Made by a program: the position numbers and the translations under genes
The notes under the pieces: model-generated
What the model saw: the letters and a program-made list of their open reading frames with translations, nothing else
Database searches by the model: none
What the model was told of the DNA's origin: nothing
Origin: Oceanobacillus kimchii X50
GTDB taxonomy: Bacteria; Bacillota; Bacilli; Bacillales; Amphibacillaceae
Reading direction: 5' to 3'
DNA: 64,000 nt
Assembly: GCF_000340475.1 (NCBI RefSeq)
Contig: NZ_CM001792.1
Location: 3,523,253-3,587,252, forward strand
Part shown: positions 43,564 to 52,335 of the stretch, piece after piece
How the letters are laid out: each line of letters starts with the position of its first letter
How positions within the stretch are numbered: position 1 is the first letter of the stretch

Positions 43564-44016
43564 ATGCAAAAGGTAGTTAAAGGAATAAATTATTGGATAG
43601 AAAAATTACCAGAAGAGTACGACTCCATGTCTGAAAAAGATATTACTAATCGACCACTACCACATAAATGGTCTAAAAAAGAAATTTTAGGACATTTATG
43701 TGACTCTGCGATAAATAATATTGAAAGGTTTATAAAAATTCAATATGAAGAACAAGTATATGTTATTCAATCGTATAATCAAGACCAATGGGTAATGGTT
43801 CAGAATTATCAAGATAGACCATTTAATGAAATAGTAAACCTTTTTCAGACATTAAATAAGCAAATTGTTAATATTGTTAAAAATATTCCCGATGAAAAAC
43901 TATCCAACCTTTGTGATATAGGAAATAATCAACATAAGACACTAGAGTGGCTTATTCAAGATTATCTTGAGCATATGGAACACCATATTCATAATCAAAT
44001 TTTGATTAAAAATTAA
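43564..44016 (+). CDS. DinB-like (DinB_2) family protein
   Basis: A 150-residue four-helix-bundle protein of the DinB/YfiT group. Metal-ligand positions are the His of LGHLCDSA and two His in YLEHMEHHIHNQ. Relatives are thiol-dependent metalloenzymes or of unknown function; the substrate is unknown. ATG at 43564 follows GGAGGCG. It is a single gene. Confidence 0.8.
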   Translation: MQKVVKGINYWIEKLPEEYDSMSEKDITNRPLPHKWSKKEILGHLCDSAINNIERFIKIQYEEQVYVIQSYNQDQWVMVQNYQDRPFNEIVNLFQTLNKQIVNIVKNIPDEKLSNLCDIGNNQHKTLEWLIQDYLEHMEHHIHNQILIKN

Positions 44017-44040
44017 AACTTATAAACTTTACTCTTATCT

Positions 44041-44136
44041 ATGAATAAGAATCAGCTCTGGAATAAGCCACAGCCCGTAGTTCAATATGGGGTAAATGCA
44101 AACAGTGGCAAAGTCATTGCTTTAAATGATTTATAG
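44041..44136 (+). CDS. 31-codon open frame, possible gene remnant
   Basis: It encodes MNKNQLWNKPQPVVQYGVNA and 11 more residues. It reads like part of a protein but has no ribosome binding site. A 12-bp perfect hairpin follows (44145-44156 with 44163-44174). Low confidence. Confidence 0.2.
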   Translation: MNKNQLWNKPQPVVQYGVNANSGKVIALNDL

Positions 44137-44175
44137 ATTAGCGACTAAATCATAACATGGAGGTTATGATTTAGA

Positions 44176-44400
44176 TCACAAAATTTGAAAAAGCGGCTTA
44201 CAAAATACGTTGGCTGCTATTCTTTTTCTTTTCTTTACCCTTTGTTGTTCAATTGAAAAGAAACATAAAGCCACAACAACTAGTAAACTTAAAAAGAATA
44301 GTAAGATACCATTCCAACTACCGTTAAATAAGTTAATATTTATGGAGGTTGATATGAACATTAGCAAAATAATAAACATTAAAATTTGGTTAGTTTTCAA
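44176..44400 (-). CDS. small membrane protein, hypothetical
   Basis: Up to 74 residues with two hydrophobic helices (LMFIILLMFISTSININLF and ILLFFLSLLVVVALCFF) and a basic tail, RVKKRKR. The TTG start at 44400 has only a distant AAGGA, and ATG 44379 is an alternative. No family recognised. Confidence 0.4.
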   Translation of the reverse strand: MKTNQILMFIILLMFISTSININLFNGSWNGILLFFLSLLVVVALCFFSIEQQRVKKRKRIAANVFCKPLFQIL

Positions 44401-44528
44401 TTAATCATCTTGTCCTTTCTTACAATACAATGCTAATAGAAATGTATACTCATTTTCAATAGATGAATCCATATTTTCCTGTATCTGTTGTCCTATCATG
44501 GCACTTAATAATGTAATAAACAATATCC

Positions 44529-44891
44529 TTATAAACTACTTAAATGTTCATGTATTAATCTCCACTCACCATCATGCAATGTAAAAACATTAGTCGCCCT
44601 CCCACTACCAGATACAAACTCTTCAAGATAATATCCTTCGTAATGATAAGTATAAATACAAGTAGCGACTTGATCACTTGCAGCAATCCATTGGACATCT
44701 GTAGCAGAGTAAACTTCTTCTTTAATAGTATCCCAAGATTTCATAAAGTAGCTCCCGATTTGCTCATTGGAAATACAATTTTGATCAGTAAACCAGTATA
44801 CTGCTTGAGGGTGTAGTACTGCTTTTACATTATTAAAATCATGTGAGTTAGTTGCTTCAATATATTTATCTAACGCTTTACGATATCCCAT
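44529..44891 (-). CDS. SnoaL/NTF2-like protein
   Basis: A 120-residue protein of the nuclear-transport-factor-2 fold (RKALDKYIEATNSHDFNNVKAVLHPQAVYWF ... ATNVFTLHDGEWRLIHEHLSSL), as in DUF4440/SnoaL-like families. It is probably a small-molecule-binding or isomerase-like protein; function unknown. ATG at 44891 follows GGAAGGTGATGA. Confidence 0.75.
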   Translation of the reverse strand: MGYRKALDKYIEATNSHDFNNVKAVLHPQAVYWFTDQNCISNEQIGSYFMKSWDTIKEEVYSATDVQWIAASDQVATCIYTYHYEGYYLEEFVSGSGRATNVFTLHDGEWRLIHEHLSSL

Positions 44892-45064
44892 TTCTCATCA
44901 CCTTCCTAAAACCATTTAATTTTGACTCATAATATATTCACACGTCTTCTTATCCCCTCTGTCGTTACTATGTTCAAACGAGGTAAAGGGCCAAATAGTT
45001 TCAATCTTTACTATAAATTTTTTAATCAACAATTATTCAATCCTCTTCACTTAAACAAATCCCA

Positions 45065-45376
45065 TTAAGCTAATAATTCTTCTTTTGAAACAATACTCCA
45101 TTCATTTGCCATAAGTTTGTCTATATAGTCGTTGATACTAATATCCTCTAATTCTATCGCTAGTGGATGTAGAGAGACATAGCACTCATTTGTCGTATAA
45201 TTTATAGTAACTTTTACAACCTCATAGCCATTATGAAATCTTGAGTCAAATCCGGGATCGTCAATAATATCTCCTTTAACAGGGCGAATCATTGATTCAA
45301 ATGTTTTCATTACTATTTGACCACAATTATTTTTTTCTTTTGAAGATGTTAGAAAAATGATCATTTTGATTTTCAT
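45065..45376 (-). CDS. hypothetical protein
   Basis: A 103-residue acidic protein with no recognised domain (FESMIRPVKGDIIDDPGFDSRFHNGYEVVKVTINYTTNECYVSL). It has one plausible start, ATG 45376, behind AGAGGCGAG, and its codon use resembles its neighbours. It probably folds as a small beta-rich domain. Function unknown. Confidence 0.55.
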   Translation of the reverse strand: MKIKMIIFLTSSKEKNNCGQIVMKTFESMIRPVKGDIIDDPGFDSRFHNGYEVVKVTINYTTNECYVSLHPLAIELEDISINDYIDKLMANEWSIVSKEELLA

Positions 45377-45594
45377 TCGCTCGCCTCTCTTTAACTATGA
45401 ATTTGTTACTTATAGTATAACATTTCTACGAACACCTTCACCTGCACCCCCAAACTTATCGAGATAAATCTCAAGATACGAAGCTATTTCCTTTATCACC
45501 ATCGGTTTTCTTCCCAAAAAACACCTCCTTTTGGTTCTCTCATTCTTATAATCGAAATGAAAGTCCAAAAAGAGGCATTTTCGGTTAAATTAGT

Positions 45595-46266
45595 TTAATC
45601 TTTTTTCAATCGTGCAGCAAAGTAATTGCCGAGCGACTGTAATCCTTGCACTAAAATAATCAGGAGAATAACGGTTACGTACATCACATCTACTTCATAT
45701 CGTAAGTGACCATATCGATATGCGAGATCGCCAAGGCCTCCACCGCCAACTAAGCCAGCCATAGCAGATGCTCCGATTAGTCCGATGATCGCAATCGTTA
45801 ACCCGAGAACAATAGAGGAGCGAGATTCCCGTACAAGTACATGCCACACGATATGTCTCGTTTTAATCCCCATCGCTTCATATGCTTCAATGACACCACG
45901 GTTTACTTCCAGTAATGCAGACTCCATTAACCGAGCGATATAAGGCGCCGTATAAACGACCAATGGAACGATAACGCCTTTGACACCGATCGATGTTCCG
46001 ACAATAAATTTTGTAAAAGGCAGAATGAAGAATAATAGAATGATAAACGGAACCGAACGAATAATATTGATGACGATATTCAACACATTATAAACGAGTT
46101 TATTACTGAGTGCTTTCCCCGGTCTCGTTAAAACAAGTAGAATTCCTAGCGGTAACCCAATCAAGACTGAAATAGCAAGGGATATACCGACCATCTGAAA
46201 CGTTTGAATCGTCGACATCCATAAATCCGAACCCCATGCATCAAGAAACGCGTTGATTTTCTCCAT
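45595..46266 (-). CDS. metI: methionine ABC transporter permease MetI
   Basis: A 223-residue permease with five to six membrane helices and the MetI EAA loop ALLEVNRGVIEAYEAMGIKTRHIVWHVLVRESRSSIVLGL. Together with MetN and MetQ it imports methionine. The start ATG at 46266 lies 26 nt inside metN, behind GGAGTGA, so translation is coupled. Confidence 0.93.
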   Translation of the reverse strand: MEKINAFLDAWGSDLWMSTIQTFQMVGISLAISVLIGLPLGILLVLTRPGKALSNKLVYNVLNIVINIIRSVPFIILLFFILPFTKFIVGTSIGVKGVIVPLVVYTAPYIARLMESALLEVNRGVIEAYEAMGIKTRHIVWHVLVRESRSSIVLGLTIAIIGLIGASAMAGLVGGGGLGDLAYRYGHLRYEVDVMYVTVILLIILVQGLQSLGNYFAARLKKD

Positions 46267-47278
46267 CGAACGTCACTCCTTCCACATGTACTTGTTGGTC
46301 TTGTAAAAACTGAAACGCATTGTTTATCTCCGCTTGTTCCCCTTTGAAGTGAACAAGTAATTGTCCGAATGCTTCTTCCTTAATTCGTGTAATACTACCG
46401 GACAAAATATTCGGATAGATATTGTATTTTTTCGTTACGAGCGCAAGCGCCGGATCTCCCGATGATTCTCCGAAGAAAGATAATTTAGCTACTTGGCCAT
46501 TCTCACTCAATCGATCTACTAAGTCATCCGGAATGTCATGCGAGAATAAACTGTTCACAAACCGCTTCGTTGTCCGTTGCTGTGGTGAAATGAAAATATC
46601 TTTAGTATTGCCTTCCTCAATCACTTCGCCATTTTCCATGACAGCGACCCGATCGCAAATTCGCTGGATGACATTCATCTCATGCGTAATCAGCAAGATC
46701 GTAATTCCGAGTTCTTTATTTATTCGTAATAATAGATCTAGGATCGCCTCTGTTGTATCTGGATCGAGTGCACTTGTCGCTTCATCACTTAACAGAACTT
46801 CTGGCTCATGAGACAATGCTCGGGCAATCGCCACTCGTTGTTTTTGCCCACCGGAGAGCTCTGACGGGTATGCATCATGCTTGTCGGCTAAGCCAACGAT
46901 ATCCAAGTATTTCTGCACCCTTTCCTTTACTGCCTGTTTATCGAGGCCAGTTAATTTCAGCGGAATAGCGATATTATCGTAGACAGTTGCTGTCTTTAAT
47001 AGATTAAACCCTTGAAAAATCATCCCGATATGACTTCTGGTGTCTCGGAGTTTTCCTGCCTTTAACGTGGTTAATTCTACATCATTTACTTTTACCGATC
47101 CTTGATCCGGCTGTTCCAGTAAATTCACACAACGAATCAATGTACTCTTCCCGGCGCCACTATAGCCGATTACGCCATATATTTCGCCTTTTCCAACGGA
47201 TAAAGAAACATCTTTTAATGCATGAATATCTCCTTGTTTTCCTGAAAAAGTCTTTGTGATGTTCGTTAATTCAATCAT
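46241..47278 (-). CDS. metN: methionine ABC transporter ATP-binding protein MetN
   Basis: A 345-residue ATPase: Walker A GYSGAGKST, signature LSGGQKQRVAIARAL, Walker B VLLSDEATSALD. The C-terminal NIL domain (about 265-345) binds methionine for trans-inhibition in MetN proteins. ATG at 47278 follows GGAGCA. It is in the SAM-riboswitch operon. Confidence 0.95.
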   Translation of the reverse strand: MIELTNITKTFSGKQGDIHALKDVSLSVGKGEIYGVIGYSGAGKSTLIRCVNLLEQPDQGSVKVNDVELTTLKAGKLRDTRSHIGMIFQGFNLLKTATVYDNIAIPLKLTGLDKQAVKERVQKYLDIVGLADKHDAYPSELSGGQKQRVAIARALSHEPEVLLSDEATSALDPDTTEAILDLLLRINKELGITILLITHEMNVIQRICDRVAVMENGEVIEEGNTKDIFISPQQRTTKRFVNSLFSHDIPDDLVDRLSENGQVAKLSFFGESSGDPALALVTKKYNIYPNILSGSITRIKEEAFGQLLVHFKGEQAEINNAFQFLQDQQVHVEGVTFDGENQRVS

Positions 47279-47318
47279 ATGTTTATGCTCCTTCCGTTAC
47301 GCTCATTTCCTTACTCCC

Positions 47319-48140
47319 TTACCATGAAGGAATGAGCGATCCGCCAAATTCCTCTTCGATGAACGTTTTGACTTCTTCACTACGATAAATATCTGCTAGT
47401 TTCTGGATGATTTCATCGTCTTCGTTTTCTGCCCTCACCGCAGCATGGTTAATGTAAGGAGAATCTTTCGGCTCAATATAAATAGAGTCTTCCGTAGGGG
47501 TAAATCCGGCTTCGATAGCAAAATTTGTATTAATCGCAGCTGCATCCAATTCCTCTAACTGACGTGCAATCTGCGCAGAATCTAGTTCCACAAATTCATA
47601 ATTGCCGTTATTCTTATCAATGTCACGAACCGTAGAATTAATTCCTGTCTCCGAATCCAACTCAATTAAACCAGCTTGTTCAAATAGTAAAAGTGCACGA
47701 CCACTATTTGTAGGGTCACTAGGCAGTCCGATGGTGGATCCCTCAGGTAATTCAGACACATCATCGACATCTAATGAATAAATCCCCATCGGGAAAGTAA
47801 CGGTATCAAATGATTTCACTAAATCTAAGTTTCTATCTTCTTTAAACGCATTAAAATACGGTTCTGTTTGGAAGATATTTAAATCAATCTCCCCTTCAGC
47901 TAAAGCAACGTTTGGCATAACATAATCCGTGAACACCTTTGACTCGATTTCGATGCCTTCCTCTTCTGCTAGTTCCGTTACTTTTTCAAGAATTTCTTCA
48001 TGTGGCCCTGCCGTTACACCGATGACTAATTTTTCATCATCGTACAATCCTTGACCCGACCCGCTAGATTCCTCACTGCCACACGCAGCCAATAATGATA
48101 TTGCTAAAAGTACGATCGCTATTAATAATCCTTTTTTCAT
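47319..48140 (-). CDS. metQ: methionine-binding lipoprotein MetQ
   Basis: A 273-residue NLPA-family binding protein with lipobox LLAAC (Cys20), then LVIGVTAGPHEEILEKV, VFTDYVMPNVALAEGEIDLNIFQTEPY and GLPSDPTNSGRALLLFEQAGLI. It captures methionine at the cell surface for MetNI. Its ATG at 48140 overlaps the upstream gene stop (ATGA). Confidence 0.95.
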   Translation of the reverse strand: MKKGLLIAIVLLAISLLAACGSEESSGSGQGLYDDEKLVIGVTAGPHEEILEKVTELAEEEGIEIESKVFTDYVMPNVALAEGEIDLNIFQTEPYFNAFKEDRNLDLVKSFDTVTFPMGIYSLDVDDVSELPEGSTIGLPSDPTNSGRALLLFEQAGLIELDSETGINSTVRDIDKNNGNYEFVELDSAQIARQLEELDAAAINTNFAIEAGFTPTEDSIYIEPKDSPYINHAAVRAENEDDEIIQKLADIYRSEEVKTFIEEEFGGSLIPSW

Positions 48141-49270
48141 GATGTTTTCTCTCCTCTTTTTTCCGTGTAATAGGCTTGATTATATTTCTCTACTTGCTGT
48201 AACGCACCAGCTAATGATTCCGCCGTAACTTCCTTATTCATAAAATGAATCGACTCTTGCGGCAGAATTGCTTTCTGAATGATTTTCTCCACGAGCTCCG
48301 TATTGGTTACATCAATGCCGATTCCTTGTAAACTAGACGGCAATTGCCATTGATCGTAAAAATCGAGTAGACGCAAAAGCTCATCCTCTTTGTTTTCGAA
48401 TGCCAATTGGCCAAGAATTCCGTATGCGACGAGCTCTCCGTGTAAGAAGTTTTTTGCCTCGATTGCTTCCGTTAATCCATTATGTATCGAATGCGCACCG
48501 GCAATTCTCCCTGCTTTATCGCCAAATCCGCCTACCATTCCACCCGTGATGATGATCGCCTCGATAACTCGAATAAATGCAGGCGTAACTTGTTTAGTGC
48601 GTGCGGCATCCAGTGCAGCCTTTCCATCCTTCAGTAGTACATCCCGGCAAATCCCCGCAGAAAATTGCGAAACTTTCACTGGTACAGGCGCTTCTTCATT
48701 CGGGTAAAAACTCTCGATCAATGCATCTGCTTCATAAAATTTTGCCAGTGTATCACCTATCCCCGCCCTTAAATATTCTATTGGGGCATGTGCAATGATA
48801 GCTGGTTCTACTAAGACAAGCGTGGTCGCCAACGGAAAATCCGTATAATGTGTAAATGCCCCATCGCTGTCATAGAAAACACTAAGCGGTGTCCACGCAG
48901 CACAAGTCGCAGCAATCGTCGGAATTAAAATCGATTTAACATCTGCTTTCACAGCTGCAGCCTTCGTAATATCGAGCGCTGTCCCGCCGCCAATACCAAT
49001 CACAGCATCCACAGAATGTTGATGAAGCTGATTCGCTATGGTCTCTGCTTTTTCTAGCGTGGTATGACCTTCGATAAAGATGATATTCGGTTCTACTTGC
49101 TCCACTAATACATAAGGTAAATACGGCTTTGTCGCCTGCCATGATTTCTTCCCTGCGATAACTTGTATACGGTCAACTGATAATTCTTCAAGGAGTACAG
49201 GAATTTCCTCTAAGACATCAGAGCCAATCCGATAATGACCAGGAGCTCCTTTAACAATAGATGTGGACAT
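48137..49270 (-). CDS. iron-containing alcohol dehydrogenase family protein (HcxA/glycerol dehydrogenase-like)
   Basis: A 377-residue NAD(P)-dependent dehydrogenase of the Fe-ADH/glycerol dehydrogenase fold: GIGGGTALDITKAAA for nucleotide binding, IPTIAATCAAWTPLSVFYD, then metal-site positions including AGIGDTLAKFYEAD, AGAHSIHNGLTEA and FLHGELVAYGIL. It resembles Escherichia coli HcxA (YbdH), which reduces 2-oxo acids including 2-oxobutyrate. As first gene under a SAM-I riboswitch, just before metQNI, it may act on a methionine-derived 2-oxo acid. ATG at 49270 is preferred (AAGAGG eight nt upstream). Confidence 0.83.
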   Translation of the reverse strand: MSTSIVKGAPGHYRIGSDVLEEIPVLLEELSVDRIQVIAGKKSWQATKPYLPYVLVEQVEPNIIFIEGHTTLEKAETIANQLHQHSVDAVIGIGGGTALDITKAAAVKADVKSILIPTIAATCAAWTPLSVFYDSDGAFTHYTDFPLATTLVLVEPAIIAHAPIEYLRAGIGDTLAKFYEADALIESFYPNEEAPVPVKVSQFSAGICRDVLLKDGKAALDAARTKQVTPAFIRVIEAIIITGGMVGGFGDKAGRIAGAHSIHNGLTEAIEAKNFLHGELVAYGILGQLAFENKEDELLRLLDFYDQWQLPSSLQGIGIDVTNTELVEKIIQKAILPQESIHFMNKEVTAESLAGALQQVEKYNQAYYTEKRGEKTS

Positions 49271-49318
49271 AAACCCTTCCTCTTTTCTCATGGTGTAAAT
49301 TTTTTTGGGAAACTAAAA

Positions 49319-49498
49319 ATGCCTCCCGATTTGAACTCGAGAGGCATAACATAACAATACGTAAGTCATTCATCACCTCTCTTATTTCTCAAAATACTAT
49401 CCGTATTTTGCAGGATTTAGCACCTATTCATCATTGGAATTAAGATGAACGGTTGCCGGGCGTCACAGGGCCAGTCCCTCAGCCACTCTCAATAAGAG
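49319..49498 (-). ncRNA. SAM-I riboswitch (S-box) with terminator
   Basis: Read leftward, the RNA begins with CUCUUAUU and has the conserved GAGUGGCUGAGGGACUGGCCC, then GACGCCCGGCAACC, GGUGCUAAAUCC and AAUAAGAG closing P1 (49491-49498 with 49379-49386). An intrinsic terminator follows at 49319-49347 (AUGCCUCUCGA/UCGGGAGGCAU, T run). High SAM would stop transcription of the dehydrogenase-metQNI operon. Confidence 0.95.
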
Positions 49499-49525
49499 AT
49501 ATTAGCGTATTTAATTTTAATTATC

Positions 49526-49554
49526 ATACTATTACGGTTTTTACTAATTGTCAA
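49526..49554 (-). promoter_or_regulatory. promoter of the S-box operon
   Basis: TTGACA (49549-49554) and TAGTAT (49526-49531) on the minus strand, 17 bp apart, about 30 bp before the riboswitch. Confidence 0.7.
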
Positions 49555-49763
49555 TAGAGTTAGTTAGGTTTTTTTAGTAAACAGGCAGCAAAAAACTCTA
49601 CTATTCCTTTTAATGAGTATATTTTCTTAAAATTCAGTAAAAACATTGACACACGAAATTATAACTTTTAAGATAGATTCATATATAAATGAGACCGCTT
49701 TATTATAGTGGGAATCGTATTCAACCATTGGGGGACGTGTTATTACAATCTAGGGAAGTCACA

Positions 49764-49798
49764 GATAATCCTATTACATTTTAACAAATAGGATTATC
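49764..49798. repeat. 12-bp inverted repeat upstream of the GH84 gene
   Basis: GATAATCCTATT (49764-49775) and AATAGGATTATC (49787-49798) with an 11-nt loop. No T run follows, so it may be an operator or RNA hairpin rather than a terminator. Confidence 0.45.
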
Positions 49799-49945
49799 GC
49801 TTCTAAACCTCGGGAGGTGTATTCTCCGCAATAATTCTAAGAAATAAACCAGGACAAGCAGGAAAGCCATTCAAATTTAGTTTTTCGATCCTTTACGCCT
49901 TTTTGATCTTGTACGACAAATACAAAAAAGAAAGGAATAAAGAAA

Positions 49946-52159
49946 ATGAAAAAACAACTGTTATGGTATTCACCTATTATCGCAATGTTGCTCGTTAGCT
50001 TTACAACGGTATCGTTCACCTCACACATAAACGCGGAAAGCAAAAGTACGGAAGTGGAATACGAATTCTACCCAACACCCCAGAGTGTCGAATACGGGGA
50101 AGGTGCGCTAACCCTCAACAAGGATATTCAAGTTGTTTATGATGACACGATTGATGATGCCACAAGGAAAAAAGTAACCGAAATATTTGCCACCAATAAC
50201 CTGCCCATACCGGAAATCACAGAAGAACCTTCCAAAGATGCCATTACTCTTTTTGTCGGAACCGTAGAATCTGGTGGCCCAGCAGCAAAGAACGCGGAGA
50301 ATACACTTGATTCGAATAATATGGACTTTGATCAGATTGATGCTTACCAATTGGAAATTAGCAACAATACGATGACGGTGATTGGTAAAGATACCGATGC
50401 TGCATTTTATGGGATTGTCTCCCTCGAAAAAATACTCAGCCAGCGTTCTGATAATCAAATTAAACACTTAGAAATCAACGATTATGCGAATACGAAAGTG
50501 AGAGGTTTTATCGAAGGTTATTACGGCATACCTTGGAGTAATGATGATCGTAAATCATTGATGGAATTCGGTGGACAACTCAAGGCGAATTCCTATGTCT
50601 TCGCTCCGAAGGACGATCCATACCATAGGGAACAATGGGAAGAACTCTATCCTGAAGATATGTTAGAAGAGATTCGCGAATTGGCAGAAGTTGGGCGTGA
50701 TAGTAAAACGCAATTTGTTTGGACCATCTCCCCGCTTGGCGAAGTTGCTGAAATTGCCCGTGAAGAAGGCGAAGAAGCTGCCATGGCATTACTCGATGAA
50801 AACACAGAAAAAATGCTTACGAAATTCGATCAATTATACGACGTAGGTGTACGACAGTTTGGCGTTTTAGGTGACGATGTTGGTTCGCTGCCATTAGATT
50901 ATGTCGCTGAACTGATGAATTCTGTTTCAGAATGGGCCCAGGAAAAAGGTGATGTGAGGGATACACTATATACGCCTGCAGCCTATAATTCTGCTTGGGC
51001 TTGGGATGGCGGAGAAGAATTAAATAGACTCGAAGAAGCCTTTGACGAGAACATCCACATTCTTTGGACAGGGGAAAATACCGTCGCTCCAGTCGAGCAA
51101 TATACCATCGACCGCTTTAAACATCGTGATAATAATGGCGTGGTACGTCGCGATCCACTTTTTTGGCTAAATTGGCCGGTGAATGACATTGATATGACTC
51201 GTGTGTTCCTTGGAAAAGGAGACATGCTAGAACCCGGCGTGGAAAATCTTGCAGGAGTGGTAACCAACCCGATGCAGGAAGCCGAGGCCTCAAAGGTTGC
51301 CATTTTCGCCGTTGCGGATTATACATGGAATACAGAATCCTTTGATGCTCAAACAAGCTGGGAAGACAGCATGAAGTATATTGAACCAGATGCAACAGAA
51401 GCTTTCCATACGCTCACCAAACATATGACACATGCAGAGCCGCAGAATGGACTGGAAGCTGATGAAAGCGAAAATATTAAGGAATTGCTAGAAGAAACAT
51501 TGTCCCGTATCGATAACGATGAACCCCTCGGGAATGTTGCACCTGAATTTATAGATGAACTGAGCCTCATTGCAGAGGCAGGAGACGAATTTTTAAGAGA
51601 ATCCAAAAACGAAGCATTGAAAGAGGAACTCGAGCCATTTGTCCACGCACTTCAAGATATGGTTCTAGCCGACATCGAGTACATCCAATTTCATCAAGAC
51701 TTGGAGAATGACGATATAGAAAGTGCGAAAGAACACTATGTATCTGGTACGATTTTACGTGAACAGAGCTTGAATCATGAACGCCCAATGGTGGACGAAG
51801 AAGATACCGTCTACGCTATACCTGCTGGTAAAAGACTACAACCATTTACAAATGATATTGAAGACCACGTCATCCAAAAAGCAGAAGAATTGATTGATGT
51901 AGGTGTGATGAAAGCATTCGTCGATCAATATGTCGAAGCAGGAAAGATTGAACAGGGCGAAAACGTACGTTTGTTGCAAACCCATCTGACTTCCATTGAA
52001 CATTTTGTAAAACAAGAATCCTACAACAAAGCGGTAAAACATATGGAGTCCTTCAAACAATTAATAGATACATTCCAAGAAGAAGGAAAGATCGACCAAC
52101 AAGCAGCAGCCCAATTAACAGAAGTTGCTGATGTCTTGATTGAAGAATGGACAAATTAG
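49946..52159 (+). CDS. secreted GH84 beta-N-acetylglucosaminidase (hyaluronidase-like)
   Basis: A 737-residue secreted enzyme. A signal peptide covers 1-30, then a GH20b-like domain at about 38-180 (FYPTPQSVEYGEG). The GH84 catalytic domain starts with VRGFIEGYYGIPWS at 185-198 and has the catalytic Asp pair D310-D311 in FGVLGDDVG. Helical, acidic C-terminal domains follow at about 480-737. It releases GlcNAc from glycans by substrate-assisted catalysis, as in NagJ/NagH proteins of Clostridium perfringens. No sorting signal is present. ATG at 49946 follows AAAGGAATA. It is a single gene with a following hairpin. Confidence 0.92.
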   Translation: MKKQLLWYSPIIAMLLVSFTTVSFTSHINAESKSTEVEYEFYPTPQSVEYGEGALTLNKDIQVVYDDTIDDATRKKVTEIFATNNLPIPEITEEPSKDAITLFVGTVESGGPAAKNAENTLDSNNMDFDQIDAYQLEISNNTMTVIGKDTDAAFYGIVSLEKILSQRSDNQIKHLEINDYANTKVRGFIEGYYGIPWSNDDRKSLMEFGGQLKANSYVFAPKDDPYHREQWEELYPEDMLEEIRELAEVGRDSKTQFVWTISPLGEVAEIAREEGEEAAMALLDENTEKMLTKFDQLYDVGVRQFGVLGDDVGSLPLDYVAELMNSVSEWAQEKGDVRDTLYTPAAYNSAWAWDGGEELNRLEEAFDENIHILWTGENTVAPVEQYTIDRFKHRDNNGVVRRDPLFWLNWPVNDIDMTRVFLGKGDMLEPGVENLAGVVTNPMQEAEASKVAIFAVADYTWNTESFDAQTSWEDSMKYIEPDATEAFHTLTKHMTHAEPQNGLEADESENIKELLEETLSRIDNDEPLGNVAPEFIDELSLIAEAGDEFLRESKNEALKEELEPFVHALQDMVLADIEYIQFHQDLENDDIESAKEHYVSGTILREQSLNHERPMVDEEDTVYAIPAGKRLQPFTNDIEDHVIQKAEELIDVGVMKAFVDQYVEAGKIEQGENVRLLQTHLTSIEHFVKQESYNKAVKHMESFKQLIDTFQEEGKIDQQAAAQLTEVADVLIEEWTN

Positions 52160-52182
52160 GCGTGGGTTTATGAAGAACAAAG

Positions 52183-52213
52183 AGGTAGTGGCCGATTGAG
52201 CTACTACCTTTAT
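52183..52213 (+). terminator. terminator after the GH84 gene
   Basis: AGGTAGTGGC (52183-52192) pairs with GCTACTACCT (52200-52209) using one G-U pair, then TTATT. Confidence 0.6.
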
Positions 52214-52335
52214 TGACCTACATTATGAATTAAAATAGTTAATACATAACTGTATTTCAGAGATCTTGAGTAAATAAAAGCTACGTAGACCCCCAGCCTT
52301 GTAAACATCTACTTGTGTGAGGTAGTTAAACACAA

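Noticed and set aside
49837..50043. Leftward 68-codon frame before the GH84 gene
   Set aside because: Antisense to the GH84 signal peptide region with no ribosome binding site.
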